From the NCBI GenBank assembly GCA_031459615.1, contig JAVKIE010000005.1:124001-188000 (forward strand): 64,000 nucleotides of DNA, read 5' to 3'. The position numbers and the translations under genes were made by a program. Source of the stretch: Calidihabitans tengchongensis. Lineage in GTDB: Bacteria > Sysuimicrobiota > Sysuimicrobiia > Sysuimicrobiales > Kaftiobacteriaceae. The notes beneath the pieces were generated by a model, which saw only the letters and a program-made list of their open reading frames with translations, had not been told where the DNA came from and searched no databases. Below, in pieces: positions 29,273 through 37,319 of the stretch. Each line of letters opens with the position of its first letter. The stretch's first letter is position 1.

Positions 29273-30556
29273 TCAGCCTCCGTCCGTCCCCACGGCCTCC
29301 AGTGCCCGGGGGAAGTCGGGGAAGGAGATCGCCACCGCCTCGGCTCCGGCAACCGTGACCGGTTCCTCGGCCAGCAGGCCCGCCACGGCGAACGCCATGG
29401 CCACCCGGTGGTCTCCCGCGCACTCGACCCGGCCTCCCCGCAGCCGGCCTCCGCGGATCACCAGGCCGTCGGGCCGCTCCTCCACGTCTACCCCCAGCCG
29501 GCGCAGGCCGGCAGCCATCACCGCGATGCGGTCGGACTCCTTGACGCGCAGTTCGGCGGCATCGGCAATCTCGGTCACCCCCTGCGCCGTCGCGGCGATG
29601 ACGCACAGGACCGGGAGTTCGTCGATGACCGACGGGATCGCGTCGCCGGCCAGGCGGATCCCCCGCAGCCTCCGGCCGCGGACCACCACATCGGCGACCG
29701 GCTCCCCGCACTGCAGGCGCCGGCCCCGCACCTCGACTTCTGCCCCCATGGCCCGGAGCGCGTCCAGCACCCCGGAGCGGGTGGGATTGACCCCGAGCCC
29801 CGGAGCCGTCACCTCGGACCCCGGCCGTGCCGCCGCCGCAGCCAGCAGGAAGGCTGCCGAGGAGATGTCGCCCGGCACCTCGATCCGGTCCGCACGCGGC
29901 AGGCCCGGGCGTACCGTGATCCGGTCCCCCGCCCGCCCGACGGGCACGCCCAGCCAGGCCAGCAGCCTCTCGGTGTGGTCCCGGGTGGGAACCGGTTCGA
30001 CCACCGTCGTCTCGCCGTCCGCAAACAACCCCGCCAGCAGCACGGCGGACTTCACCTGCGCGCTGGGCACCGGCAGGGCGTAGGCAATTCCCCGCAGGGG
30101 TCCGCCCGTGATGCGCAGCGGCGGGTACCGGCCTCCTCCCAGCACCTCCACCTGCGCCCCCATCCGGCGCAGCGGTTCGGCCACCCGATCCATGGGGCGG
30201 CGGCGCAGGGAGTCGTCCCCGGTGATCTCTGCGGTGAACGGCTGGCCGGCCAGGATCCCGGCCAGCAGGCGCATGGTGGTGCCCGAGTTGCCGGCGTCCA
30301 GAGGGCGACCCGGAGGTCGCAGGCGGACGCCGGCGCCCCTCACGGTCACCGTGGTCCCTTCCCGGTGCACCTCCACGCCCAGAGCGCGCAGGCAGGACAG
30401 GGTGGACAGGCAGTCGGCGGCCGGCAGGAAGTTGGCGATGGTGGTCTCCCCCGCCGCCAGGGCGCCCACCAGCGCCGCGCGGTGGGAGATGGATTTGTCG
30501 CCGCCGACGCGCACCTCCCCGCGCACGGCCGACACCGGGGCCACCGTGAGGTCCAT
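29273..30556 (-). CDS. aroA: 3-phosphoshikimate 1-carboxyvinyltransferase (EPSP synthase)
   Basis: A 427-aa enzyme with the expected two-domain pattern. Signatures are 'GDKSISHRAALVGALAAGET' (residues 19-38), 'DAGNSGTTMRLLAGILAGQP' (about residues 87-106) and 'LRVKESDRIAVMAAGLRRLG'. It adds the enolpyruvyl group of PEP to shikimate-3-phosphate. The Gly-Asn-Ser-Gly-Thr-Thr region carries no obvious glyphosate-tolerance change. It lies 1 nt after aroH. Confidence 0.97.
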   Translation of the reverse strand: MDLTVAPVSAVRGEVRVGGDKSISHRAALVGALAAGETTIANFLPAADCLSTLSCLRALGVEVHREGTTVTVRGAGVRLRPPGRPLDAGNSGTTMRLLAGILAGQPFTAEITGDDSLRRRPMDRVAEPLRRMGAQVEVLGGGRYPPLRITGGPLRGIAYALPVPSAQVKSAVLLAGLFADGETTVVEPVPTRDHTERLLAWLGVPVGRAGDRITVRPGLPRADRIEVPGDISSAAFLLAAAAARPGSEVTAPGLGVNPTRSGVLDALRAMGAEVEVRGRRLQCGEPVADVVVRGRRLRGIRLAGDAIPSVIDELPVLCVIAATAQGVTEIADAAELRVKESDRIAVMAAGLRRLGVDVEERPDGLVIRGGRLRGGRVECAGDHRVAMAFAVAGLLAEEPVTVAGAEAVAISFPDFPRALEAVGTDGG

Positions 30557-30557
30557 C

Positions 30558-30932
30558 TCAGCGCCGGTCCCGCCCGGCCAGGTCCGGCCGCAGGACCTCC
30601 GCCCCCCGCAGGTAGACGTGGACGATCTCTTCCTGGGCCCGGGCCGTGTTCCACAGGACCAGGACCCGGATGCAGCGCGGCAGGGCGCCGGGCACGGCGA
30701 TCTCGGTGGCCGACAGCAGCGGGACGGCGGTCCACTGCAACTGGCGCGCCGCCTCGGCGGGGAACGCGGCGGTCAGGTCCGGGGTGGCGGTGAAGAAGAT
30801 GGCGGCGATCTCATCAGGTTCCACGTTGTTGGCGTCCGCCATCCGCACCAGCAGTTCCCGGGTGGCCTCCAGGATGGCCTCCTCGGAGTCCTCGTCGGCC
30901 GTGGTGGCCCCGCGGATGCCACGGATGTGCAT
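30558..30932 (-). CDS. aroH: chorismate mutase, AroH (trimeric alpha/beta) class
   Basis: A 124-aa protein of the B. subtilis AroH family. 'IRGIRGATTADEDSEEAILE' at the N-terminus holds the active-site Arg7-like residue. 'AAIFFTATPDLTAAFPAEAA' and 'VPGALPRCIRVLVLWNT' complete the family pattern. It converts chorismate to prephenate for TyrA and for a prephenate dehydratase not seen here. Confidence 0.95.
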   Translation of the reverse strand: MHIRGIRGATTADEDSEEAILEATRELLVRMADANNVEPDEIAAIFFTATPDLTAAFPAEAARQLQWTAVPLLSATEIAVPGALPRCIRVLVLWNTARAQEEIVHVYLRGAEVLRPDLAGRDRR

Positions 30933-30954
30933 GGTCCCTCCCCACCGGACCGGC

Positions 30955-31404
30955 TCAGGGCGGCCCCGCCCGACGCCCGGCCAGATCCACGGCGGCCCGC
31001 ACCCCCAGCAGGAAACTCCCCACGCCGAATCCGGCGATCAGCCCCCGGCAGGCCGGCGCCAGGACCAGACCGCTGCGGAACTCGCCCCGGGCCAGGACAT
31101 TGGTCATGTGCACCTCGACCACGGGTATCCCGATGGCCGCGATGGTGTCGCGCAGGGCGTAGCTGTAGTGGGAGAGAGCCCCCGCGTTGAGGACCACCGC
31201 GTCGGCGGTCCGCCGGGCTTCCTGCAGGCGGTCGATCAGCGCCCCCTCGCTGTTGGAGTGGAAGAACTCCACCTCCGCGCCCAGTTCGGCCGCCAGGGCG
31301 CTCACCTCCCGCCGCACGTCGTCCAGCGTGTGGCGGCCGTAGATCTGCGGCTCGCGCTCACCCAGAAGGTTGAGGTTGGGCCCGAACACCACCAGCACGC
31401 GCAT
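30955..31404 (-). CDS. aroQ: 3-dehydroquinate dehydratase, type II
   Basis: A 149-aa type II dehydroquinase. 'VVFGPNLNLLGEREPQIYG' at the N-terminus carries the catalytic Arg/Tyr loop, 'FHSNSEGALIDRLQEA' the substrate site, and 'IPVVEVHMTNVLARGEFRS' the catalytic His. The start overlaps the 3' end of aroKB by 47 bp, an unusually long overlap for this cluster. Confidence 0.96.
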   Translation of the reverse strand: MRVLVVFGPNLNLLGEREPQIYGRHTLDDVRREVSALAAELGAEVEFFHSNSEGALIDRLQEARRTADAVVLNAGALSHYSYALRDTIAAIGIPVVEVHMTNVLARGEFRSGLVLAPACRGLIAGFGVGSFLLGVRAAVDLAGRRAGPP

Positions 31405-32983
31405 CGGCCAGGACCTCCCGGACCACGGCCTCCGGCACCTCCTGTTCGCTCCGCACGACCCCGATGCCTACCGGGAGCGCAAAGCGCAGGGCGCCCCCGC
31501 GCACCTTTTTGTCCAGCCGCAGGGCCCGCAGCAGGCGGTCCGACGGCAGGGGCGGCAGGTGGGTGGGCAGGCCGCAGCGCGCCAGCAGGGCGCGCTGGCG
31601 CTCCACCAGGTCGGCGCCCACCAGCCCCAGCCGGTGGGCCAGGGCCGCCTCCACCGTCATGCCGATGGCCACCGCCTCTCCGTGGGTCAGGCGTCCCCAC
31701 CCGGCGACGGACTCCACGGCGTGCCCCACGGTGTGGCCGTAGTTCAGCGCGTGGCGCGGTCCCAGGTCGCGCTCGTCGGATTCCACCACCCGCGCCTTGA
31801 CCGCAGCGCACCGCCGGACCACCTCGACCAGAGCCGCCGGATCGCGGCCCGTCACCTGGGGGAGGTTCTCTTCCAGAAAGGGGAACAGGTCGGGGTCGCC
31901 CACCACCGCCGTCTTGACCACTTCCGCCAGGCCGCTGCGCAGCTCCCGGTCGGGGAGGGTCCGCAGGAACCGGACGTCGCAGACGACCAGGGCGGGCTGG
32001 TGGACTGCCCCTACCAGGTTCTTGGCCCCGGCGTGGTTGACCGCCGTCTTGCCCCCGATGCTGCTGTCCACCATGGCCAGCAACGTGGTGGGCACCTGCA
32101 CCACCCGCAGACCCCGCATGTAGGTGGCGGCCACGAACCCCGCCAGGTCGCCCACCACCCCGCCGCCCAGCGCCACCACGGTACTGTCCCGCGCCGCCTG
32201 CGCCCGGGCCAGGGCGGTGTACAGCCGCCCGGCCTGTTCCAGGCTCTTGGAGCGCTCTCCGGGAGGAACCGCCGCCACCGTCACCCGGTACCCGGCGGCG
32301 CGCAGGACCCGCGGGACGCGGTCGGCCGGCTCCCGCAGCAGGTGCCGGTGGGTGATGACCACCACCTGCGGCCCCGCCCCCATCCCCTGGAGGTCGAACC
32401 CCAGCAGGGAGGAGATGCCGTCACCCACGTGCACCGGATAGCTCCGCGCCCCCAGGCTCACCGGCACCGTCTGCCTCTCCCGGCGGGCCAGGAACTCCAG
32501 GATGGTGTCCACCACCCGGTCGGGGGAGACCGACGCGACGTCCACCACCAGGTCGGCGTCCCGGTACAGGGGCCGGCGCTGGTCCAGCAGCCTTTCGACC
32601 GCGTCCCGGACGGCGCCTCCCGCCAGCAGGGGACGCCCCCGACCATCACCCAGGCGGCGGGCGAGCACGTCCGCCGGCGCCGTGAGGGCCACGATCCACC
32701 CCGTGCGCCGGAGGCGCGACATGTTCTCCGCCCGCAGCACCACCCCTCCCCCGGTGGCAATCACCACCTCCCGCCGCTCGGCCACCCGCGCCACCACCGC
32801 GGATTCCACGTCCCGGAAATATGCCTCCCCGCGGCGGGCGAAGATCCGCGCCACGGGAACCCTCTCCCGGGCCTCCACGGCGCGGTCGGTGTCCACGAAC
32901 GCCCACCCCAGGCGGCGGGACAGCCGCCGGCCCACCTCGCTCTTGCCGGTCCCCATGAAGCCGATCAGGACGACGTTACGCAT
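31358..32983 (-). CDS. aroKB: fused shikimate kinase-3-dehydroquinate synthase
   Basis: A 541-aa bifunctional protein. Residues 1 to about 170 are shikimate kinase, with Walker A 'GFMGTGKSEVGRRLSRRLGW' and 'VIATGGGVVLRAENM'. Residues about 180-520 are dehydroquinate synthase, with 'VVALGGGVVGDLAGFVAATY', 'KNLVGAVHQPALVVCD' and the Zn ligands in 'ALNYGHTVGHAVESVAGWG'. The two enzymes catalyse non-consecutive steps (5 and 2). AroK-AroB fusions are known in some Bacillota and Thermotogota. I chose ATG 32983 (MRNVVLIGFMG) over an upstream in-frame start at 33073 because it gives the normal kinase N-terminus. Confidence 0.96.
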   Translation of the reverse strand: MRNVVLIGFMGTGKSEVGRRLSRRLGWAFVDTDRAVEARERVPVARIFARRGEAYFRDVESAVVARVAERREVVIATGGGVVLRAENMSRLRRTGWIVALTAPADVLARRLGDGRGRPLLAGGAVRDAVERLLDQRRPLYRDADLVVDVASVSPDRVVDTILEFLARRERQTVPVSLGARSYPVHVGDGISSLLGFDLQGMGAGPQVVVITHRHLLREPADRVPRVLRAAGYRVTVAAVPPGERSKSLEQAGRLYTALARAQAARDSTVVALGGGVVGDLAGFVAATYMRGLRVVQVPTTLLAMVDSSIGGKTAVNHAGAKNLVGAVHQPALVVCDVRFLRTLPDRELRSGLAEVVKTAVVGDPDLFPFLEENLPQVTGRDPAALVEVVRRCAAVKARVVESDERDLGPRHALNYGHTVGHAVESVAGWGRLTHGEAVAIGMTVEAALAHRLGLVGADLVERQRALLARCGLPTHLPPLPSDRLLRALRLDKKVRGGALRFALPVGIGVVRSEQEVPEAVVREVLADARAGGVRAQPQPSG

Positions 32984-33088
32984 GCTGCCCACGATGCCCC
33001 GGGTCCGATGTCCGGCGCGGCGGAGTCCGCCCCCGAGAACCCCACAGGCGGCCTGAGGCTCCGCATCCCGCACGCCGGGCCTCCTCGG

Positions 33089-34216
33089 TCAGAGGCTCCC
33101 CAGCCGCCTCCGGTACGCCTCGTAGGCGGCGCGGATGTCGGCCACGCTGTCCGCACCGAACTTCTCCAGGAACGCGTCGGCCAGCACGTAGGCCACCATC
33201 GCCTCGGCCACCACGCCCGCCGCCGGCACGGCGCAGACATCGCTGCGCACCACGGTGGCGGCGGCCGGCTCCTTGGTCACCAGATCCACCGACCGCAGAG
33301 GACGCATGAGAGTCGACAGCGGCTTCATGGCGCCGCGCACCACCAGAGGACCTCCGGTGGTGACGCCGCCCTCGGTGCCCCCCGAGCGGTGCGTCTCGCG
33401 GTAGAACCCGCGCTGGGGATCCCAGAAGATCTCGTCGTGGGCCTGCGAGCCTGGCCCGCGGGCGATCTCGAACGCCCGGCCGATCTCCACGCCCTTCACC
33501 GCGTGGATGGACGCCACCGCCTGGGCCAGCCGGCCGTCCAGGCGGCGATCCCAGTGCGCGTAGCTTCCCAGCCCCGGCGGCACGCCCAGCGCCACCACCT
33601 CGAAGACTCCCCCCAGGGTGTCCCCGCGGCGGCGGGCATCCTCGATGGCCTCGCGCATGCGCGCTTCGGCCTCGGGGTCCACGCACCGCACGTCGGACGC
33701 CTCGGCCAGGGCGGGCATGTCCTCCCACCGTGGCGGGCGGGCGGTAGCCGCGATGCCCCCGATCTCGACCACGTGGCTGAAGATGGTGATCCCGAACTCG
33801 CCCAGCAGCCTGCGGCACACGGCCCCGACCGCGACGCGCGCCGCCGTCTCCCGCGCGCTGGCCCTCTCCAGAGCCCGGCGGGCGTCGGTGAACCCGTACT
33901 TCTGCACACCCACCAGGTCGGCGTGGCCCGGCCGCGGGCGGGTGAGGGGAGGCTCGGCGGCGCGCACGTCGCGGTTCCCGATCCGCAGGGCCACGGGGCC
34001 GCCGGTCGTCTCGCCGCCCATGACGCCGGCGAGGATCTCCACCGCGTCCGCCTCCAGCTTCATGCGGCCGCTGCGGCCAAACCCCGCGCGTCGCCGCGCC
34101 ATCTGCGGGAGGATGTCCTCCTCGCTGAGGGCCAGACCCGCGGGCATCCCTTCCAGGATCGCCACCAGGGCCCGCCCGTGAGACTCGCCGGCCGTCAGGA
34201 ACCGCAGCACGCCCAT
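33089..34216 (-). CDS. aroC: chorismate synthase
   Basis: A 375-aa FMN-dependent lyase that makes chorismate from EPSP. 'LRFLTAGESHGRALVAILEG' (residues 4-23), 'RPRPGHADLVGVQKYGF', 'ERASARETAARVAVGA' and 'GGTEGGVTTGGPLVVRGAMK' are all conserved. It starts 1 nt after the aroE stop, and a 105-nt gap separates it from aroKB. Confidence 0.97.
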   Translation of the reverse strand: MGVLRFLTAGESHGRALVAILEGMPAGLALSEEDILPQMARRRAGFGRSGRMKLEADAVEILAGVMGGETTGGPVALRIGNRDVRAAEPPLTRPRPGHADLVGVQKYGFTDARRALERASARETAARVAVGAVCRRLLGEFGITIFSHVVEIGGIAATARPPRWEDMPALAEASDVRCVDPEAEARMREAIEDARRRGDTLGGVFEVVALGVPPGLGSYAHWDRRLDGRLAQAVASIHAVKGVEIGRAFEIARGPGSQAHDEIFWDPQRGFYRETHRSGGTEGGVTTGGPLVVRGAMKPLSTLMRPLRSVDLVTKEPAAATVVRSDVCAVPAAGVVAEAMVAYVLADAFLEKFGADSVADIRAAYEAYRRRLGSL

Positions 34217-34217
34217 C

Positions 34218-35093
34218 TCATCCGCCCAGTCCCACCGCCCGGCGCATCACGTCCACCGGGGCCGGGCGGTCCGTCCAGATCTCGAAACTGCGCGCCCCCT
34301 GGTACACCAGCAGGGCCAGCCCGCTCACGGCGCGCGCGCCGGCCGCCTCGGCGGCCCGCAGCAGGCGGGTTCGCGGCGGCGTGTACACCATGTCCAGCAC
34401 CACCATCCCCGGACGGAAGGCGTCCGCCACCGCCTCCAGCCACCCCGCGTCCGGACGGGGCGTGTCCCCGCGGTCCAGAGACGCGGCGGTGGCGTGCACG
34501 ACCACATCGGCGGAGGTGGCCGCGCGGCGGAGACCTTCGGGCTCCAGGCCCAGCACCTCCACCGCGCAGTGGGGGGCCGCCTCCCGCACCGCGCCGGCCG
34601 CCGCGCGAGCCCGCGCCCCACTGCGGTTGGCGATCATCACCCGCCGCGCCCCCGCCTCGGCCAGAGCCACCGCCGCCGCCCGCCCGGCGCCGCCCGCCCC
34701 CAGGATCAGGGCTACGCAGCCGTCCACCCCGCCACCCGCCGCCGCCAGCGCGTCCAGCACCCCGAGGGCGTCGGTGTTGAAACCCTCCAGCCGCCGGCCC
34801 CGGATGCGGATGGTGTTCACGGCCCCCGTCCGCCGGGCCAGCGGATCCAGGGCATCCACCAGCAGCGCCGCGGTTTCCTTGTGAGGGACGGTGACGTTCA
34901 GGCCGGCCATCCCCAGCGCGGCCGCGCCGCGCAGGGCATCGGCCAGCGCGGCGGCGTCCACTCGGAAGGCCACATACCGCCAGTTCATCCCCAGGGCCTC
35001 AAAGGCGGCGTTATGCATGGCCGGAGACAGCGAGTGGGCCACCGGATCGCCCACCACGCCCACCAGGGTTGTGCGGCCGTCAATGGCGGCCAT
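34218..35093 (-). CDS. aroE: shikimate dehydrogenase
   Basis: A 291-aa NADP+-linked enzyme. The substrate site is in 'VAHSLSPAMHNAAFEALG' (residues about 20-37), the catalytic Lys in 'GLNVTVPHKETAALLVDAL', and the nucleotide motif is 'ILGAGGAGRAAAVALAEAGA'. First gene of aroE-aroC-aroKB-aroQ-aroH-aroA. TATAAT at 35107-35102 lies 8 nt before the ATG, so the mRNA may be leaderless; no Shine-Dalgarno is present. Two residues upstream (M-P) form an alternative start at 35099. Confidence 0.95.
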   Translation of the reverse strand: MAAIDGRTTLVGVVGDPVAHSLSPAMHNAAFEALGMNWRYVAFRVDAAALADALRGAAALGMAGLNVTVPHKETAALLVDALDPLARRTGAVNTIRIRGRRLEGFNTDALGVLDALAAAGGGVDGCVALILGAGGAGRAAAVALAEAGARRVMIANRSGARARAAAGAVREAAPHCAVEVLGLEPEGLRRAATSADVVVHATAASLDRGDTPRPDAGWLEAVADAFRPGMVVLDMVYTPPRTRLLRAAEAAGARAVSGLALLVYQGARSFEIWTDRPAPVDVMRRAVGLGG

Positions 35094-35101
35094 TGGCACA
35101 C

Positions 35102-35107
35102 ATTATA
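35102..35107 (-). promoter_or_regulatory. -10 element placed for leaderless aroE transcription
   Basis: TATAAT (minus strand, 35107-35102) is followed by only 8 nt before the aroE ATG at 35093. It overlaps the 3' region of the upstream phosphatase gene. No good -35 is visible. Confidence 0.5.
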
Positions 35108-35741
35108 GCGGAGCCGCCGGCCGGACCGCGGGGGGCGGCTCCAGGTGATCGGTGTCGTTGATCGCCAGGATCCGGCCGCTTCTCTCGGCGATGTCCACCA
35201 CGTTGACGCAGCCGGGGGCCTGCTGGAACCGCGAGTAGGAGGCCAGGGGAGCGCCCAGCAGGGTCAGCAGCACCAGCCGGTTCACGCCGCCGTGGGCCAC
35301 CACCGCCACGGCGGCCCCCGGATGCGCCCGCGCGATGCCCGCCACCGCCTCCATCACCCGCTGGCGGGCCTGCTCCAGCGGCTCACCGCCGGGGATGCGG
35401 ATGAGGTCGGGGCGGGCCTGCCTCCGGGGCAGGAGGGAGGCGTAGCGGCGCTCCACCTCCTCGGCGGTCAGGCCTTCCCACTCCCCGAACCCGACCTCCC
35501 GCAGGCCGTCCACGACCCGCGGCGCCAGCCCGCAGGCCGCCGCCACGATCCGGGCGGTCTGGGCGGCGCGCCGCAGGGGGCTGGTGTACACGGCCGCGAC
35601 CCGCGCCGCCCGCAACCGCCCGGCCAGATGCCGCGCCTGCTGCGCGCCGGCCTCCGACAACGGCGGGTCGGCCGCGCCCTGCCAGCGGTGCTGCGCGCTC
35701 CAGACAGACTCGCCGTAGCGGACCAGGTAGAGGCGGGTCAC
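35103..35741 (-). CDS. histidine-phosphatase superfamily protein with Tyr in place of the catalytic His
   Basis: A 212-aa protein with the phosphoglycerate mutase/CobC-like fold. The N-terminal signature reads 'LYLVRYGESVWSAQHRWQG'. The family motif is L-V-R-H-G-E, and here the phospho-accepting His is Tyr9 (codon TAC). Other active-site residues are present: R57 in 'SPLRRAAQTA', E82 in 'REVGFGEWEG' and H150 in 'VVAHGGVNRLVLL'. Either the protein has lost normal phosphatase activity or one base is wrong (CAC to TAC). GTG 35741 is chosen by homology; ATG 35843 would overlap the upstream gene by 59 nt. Confidence 0.85.
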   Translation of the reverse strand: MTRLYLVRYGESVWSAQHRWQGAADPPLSEAGAQQARHLAGRLRAARVAAVYTSPLRRAAQTARIVAAACGLAPRVVDGLREVGFGEWEGLTAEEVERRYASLLPRRQARPDLIRIPGGEPLEQARQRVMEAVAGIARAHPGAAVAVVAHGGVNRLVLLTLLGAPLASYSRFQQAPGCVNVVDIAERSGRILAINDTDHLEPPPAVRPAAPL

Positions 35742-35784
35742 GTCCGGGACCGGGCACCCGGAGCCGCCGGCCGGGTCGGCGGCG

Positions 35785-36234
35785 TCACGCGGACCGGCGC
35801 GGCCGGCGCCCCCGCGGGGCCGAGCCTCCGCGCGGTCCACCATCGGCGACGCGGCCCCGCATGGCGGCCAGGTACTGGCGGTAGTACTGCTCGACGGTCC
35901 GCCGGCTGATCCTCAGCGGCGGGGAACTCTCGGGTCGGATCCCCCCGCTGAACGTGCGGGGGATGTGCAGCAGCTCGTGGATGATCACCCGATCCTGCTC
36001 CTCCCGGCGCAGCCGGTCGAACGCAGGCACCATGAACTCGATGACGTAGTGGGCCGGGAGGCGCAGGGCCCTCTGAAACACCGGCGGCAACCCCCAGATG
36101 CGGGCCAGGGCATTGGCCCGGGATCCCGTCACCCGCACGCAGCGAACGCGGGCCGGGTCGATGTAGTCGAGCCTGAGGGCGGCGACGATGCGGCGCAACC
36201 GGGCAGCCAGATCGCCGGCGGGATGCCACTGCAT
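35785..36234 (-). CDS. putative metallopeptidase (HELLH motif)
   Basis: A 149-aa soluble protein. 'RVIIHELLHIPRTFSGGIR' (residues 82-100) contains an HExxH zinc motif. Together with 'VRVTGSRANALARIWGLPPV' earlier, it resembles the 'putative phage metallopeptidase' family found in archaea and bacteria. Function unknown. The C-terminal 25 residues are Arg/Gly/Pro-rich. There is no signal peptide, so a cytosolic role is likely. No phage genes are nearby. Confidence 0.7.
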   Translation of the reverse strand: MQWHPAGDLAARLRRIVAALRLDYIDPARVRCVRVTGSRANALARIWGLPPVFQRALRLPAHYVIEFMVPAFDRLRREEQDRVIIHELLHIPRTFSGGIRPESSPPLRISRRTVEQYYRQYLAAMRGRVADGGPRGGSAPRGRRPRRSA

Positions 36235-36342
36235 GGGATATCCAACCTCCGGGATCCATGGAAACGTTGGACCCGCGCGCCGGTAACTCCTGCCGGCATC
36301 GGCGCGCTCCGCCGCGGGCGGGGCGCATCCCGCCCGTCGTCC

Positions 36343-36573
36343 TCAGCGCGGCGGGGTCCGTGACGCGCGCCGGCGGTGACGCGGATGCTCGAGCGGCCGC
36401 CACCGCGGCCGCTCCTCCGGATCCAGCCGCCGGTAGCAGTCCCCGCACAGCACCGCCCCCTCCTCTACGGCGGTCTCGTCGGGATCGAGCAGCAGATCCC
36501 GCTCGGTCCCCTCGAACCACTCCCCGGCCCGGGGGCCTCGATGCCCGCACACGGCGCACACCAGAGTGGTCAT
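36343..36573 (-). CDS. small zinc-ribbon protein
   Basis: A 76-aa protein. Two CxxC pairs, 'LVCAVCGHRG' (residues 4-13) and 'VLCGDCYRRL' (about residues 42-51), suggest one zinc ribbon. The start is well supported: GGCGGGAGGAGGACC precedes the ATG at 36573, which overlaps the AlaX stop (ATGA). It is co-transcribed with AlaX and a Nudix-like gene. Function unknown. It is hidden inside a longer open frame with a wrong N-terminus. Confidence 0.75.
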   Translation of the reverse strand: MTTLVCAVCGHRGPRAGEWFEGTERDLLLDPDETAVEEGAVLCGDCYRRLDPEERPRWRPLEHPRHRRRASRTPPR

Positions 36574-37319
36574 GGTCCTCCTCCCGCCGGTCCGCCCGCC
36601 TCCAGGGCGATCTCCAACCTCCGGTTCACCCGCCCCTTGTTCTCGGTCCTGGTGATCCGCAGCCGGCCGATCTCGGCCGTGCGGGCCACGTGGGTTCCGC
36701 CGTCGGCCTGCGCGTCGAACCCGTCGATCTCCACGACCCGCACCTCCCGGATCTCCTCGGGCAGCCGCGCCCGCGCCAGGCGCATGAGGTCCGACCGCTC
36801 GAACTCCTCCCGAGAGACCCACCGCACCCGGATGGGCCTGTCCTCGGCGATCACCCGGTTGGCCTCCGCCTCGATGGCGGCCACCCGCGCCGGGGAGAGA
36901 TCCTCCAGGGAGAAGTCCATGCGGGCGCGGTCGGGGTAGATGGCGCCGCCGGTGACCCGGGCGCCGTACAGCCGGTAGATCACGCCCACCAGCACGTGCA
37001 ACGCCGTGTGATGCCGCATGATGGCGTAGCGCCTGGGCCAGTCCAGCGCGCCGCGCACCGGCGTGCCCTCGGCGGGCGGGGAGCCGTCCAGGACGTGCCA
37101 GACAGTCTGCCCGTCCCGGCGCACCTCCACCACCGGCGCCGTGCCCGTCGCCCACCTCACCACCCCCACGTCGGCGGGCTGGCCCCCGCCGCCGGGGTAG
37201 AAGGCGGTGGCGTCCAGGGCCACCGCCGACCCCTCCACGGCCGTCACCGCCGCGTCGAACTCCCGCAGATAGGAGTCGGCCAGGTACAGCAGGCGGGTGG
37301 CGGGCGGAGGGCTTCCCAT
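36570..37319 (-). CDS. alanyl-tRNA editing protein AlaX (medium form)
   Basis: A 249-aa free-standing homologue of the AlaRS editing domain that hydrolyses mischarged Ser-/Gly-tRNA-Ala. The N-terminal 'LDATAFYPGGGGQPADVGVV' is the glycine-rich signature. The zinc motif H-x3-H is in 'IMRHHTALHVLVGVIYR' (about residues 99-115). The second zinc motif reads 'DAQADGGTHVARTAEIG', where AlaRS has C-G-G-T-H; the Cys position is Asp here. Start ATG 37319 overlaps the preceding stop by 1 nt. Confidence 0.9.
   Translation of the reverse strand: MGSPPPATRLLYLADSYLREFDAAVTAVEGSAVALDATAFYPGGGGQPADVGVVRWATGTAPVVEVRRDGQTVWHVLDGSPPAEGTPVRGALDWPRRYAIMRHHTALHVLVGVIYRLYGARVTGGAIYPDRARMDFSLEDLSPARVAAIEAEANRVIAEDRPIRVRWVSREEFERSDLMRLARARLPEEIREVRVVEIDGFDAQADGGTHVARTAEIGRLRITRTENKGRVNRRLEIALEAGGPAGGGP

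Noticed and set aside
31370..34780. A 1136-codon plus-strand open frame over the aro genes
   Set aside because: Antisense shadow of aroKB, aroC and aroE; low-complexity Arg/His/Pro/Gly composition.
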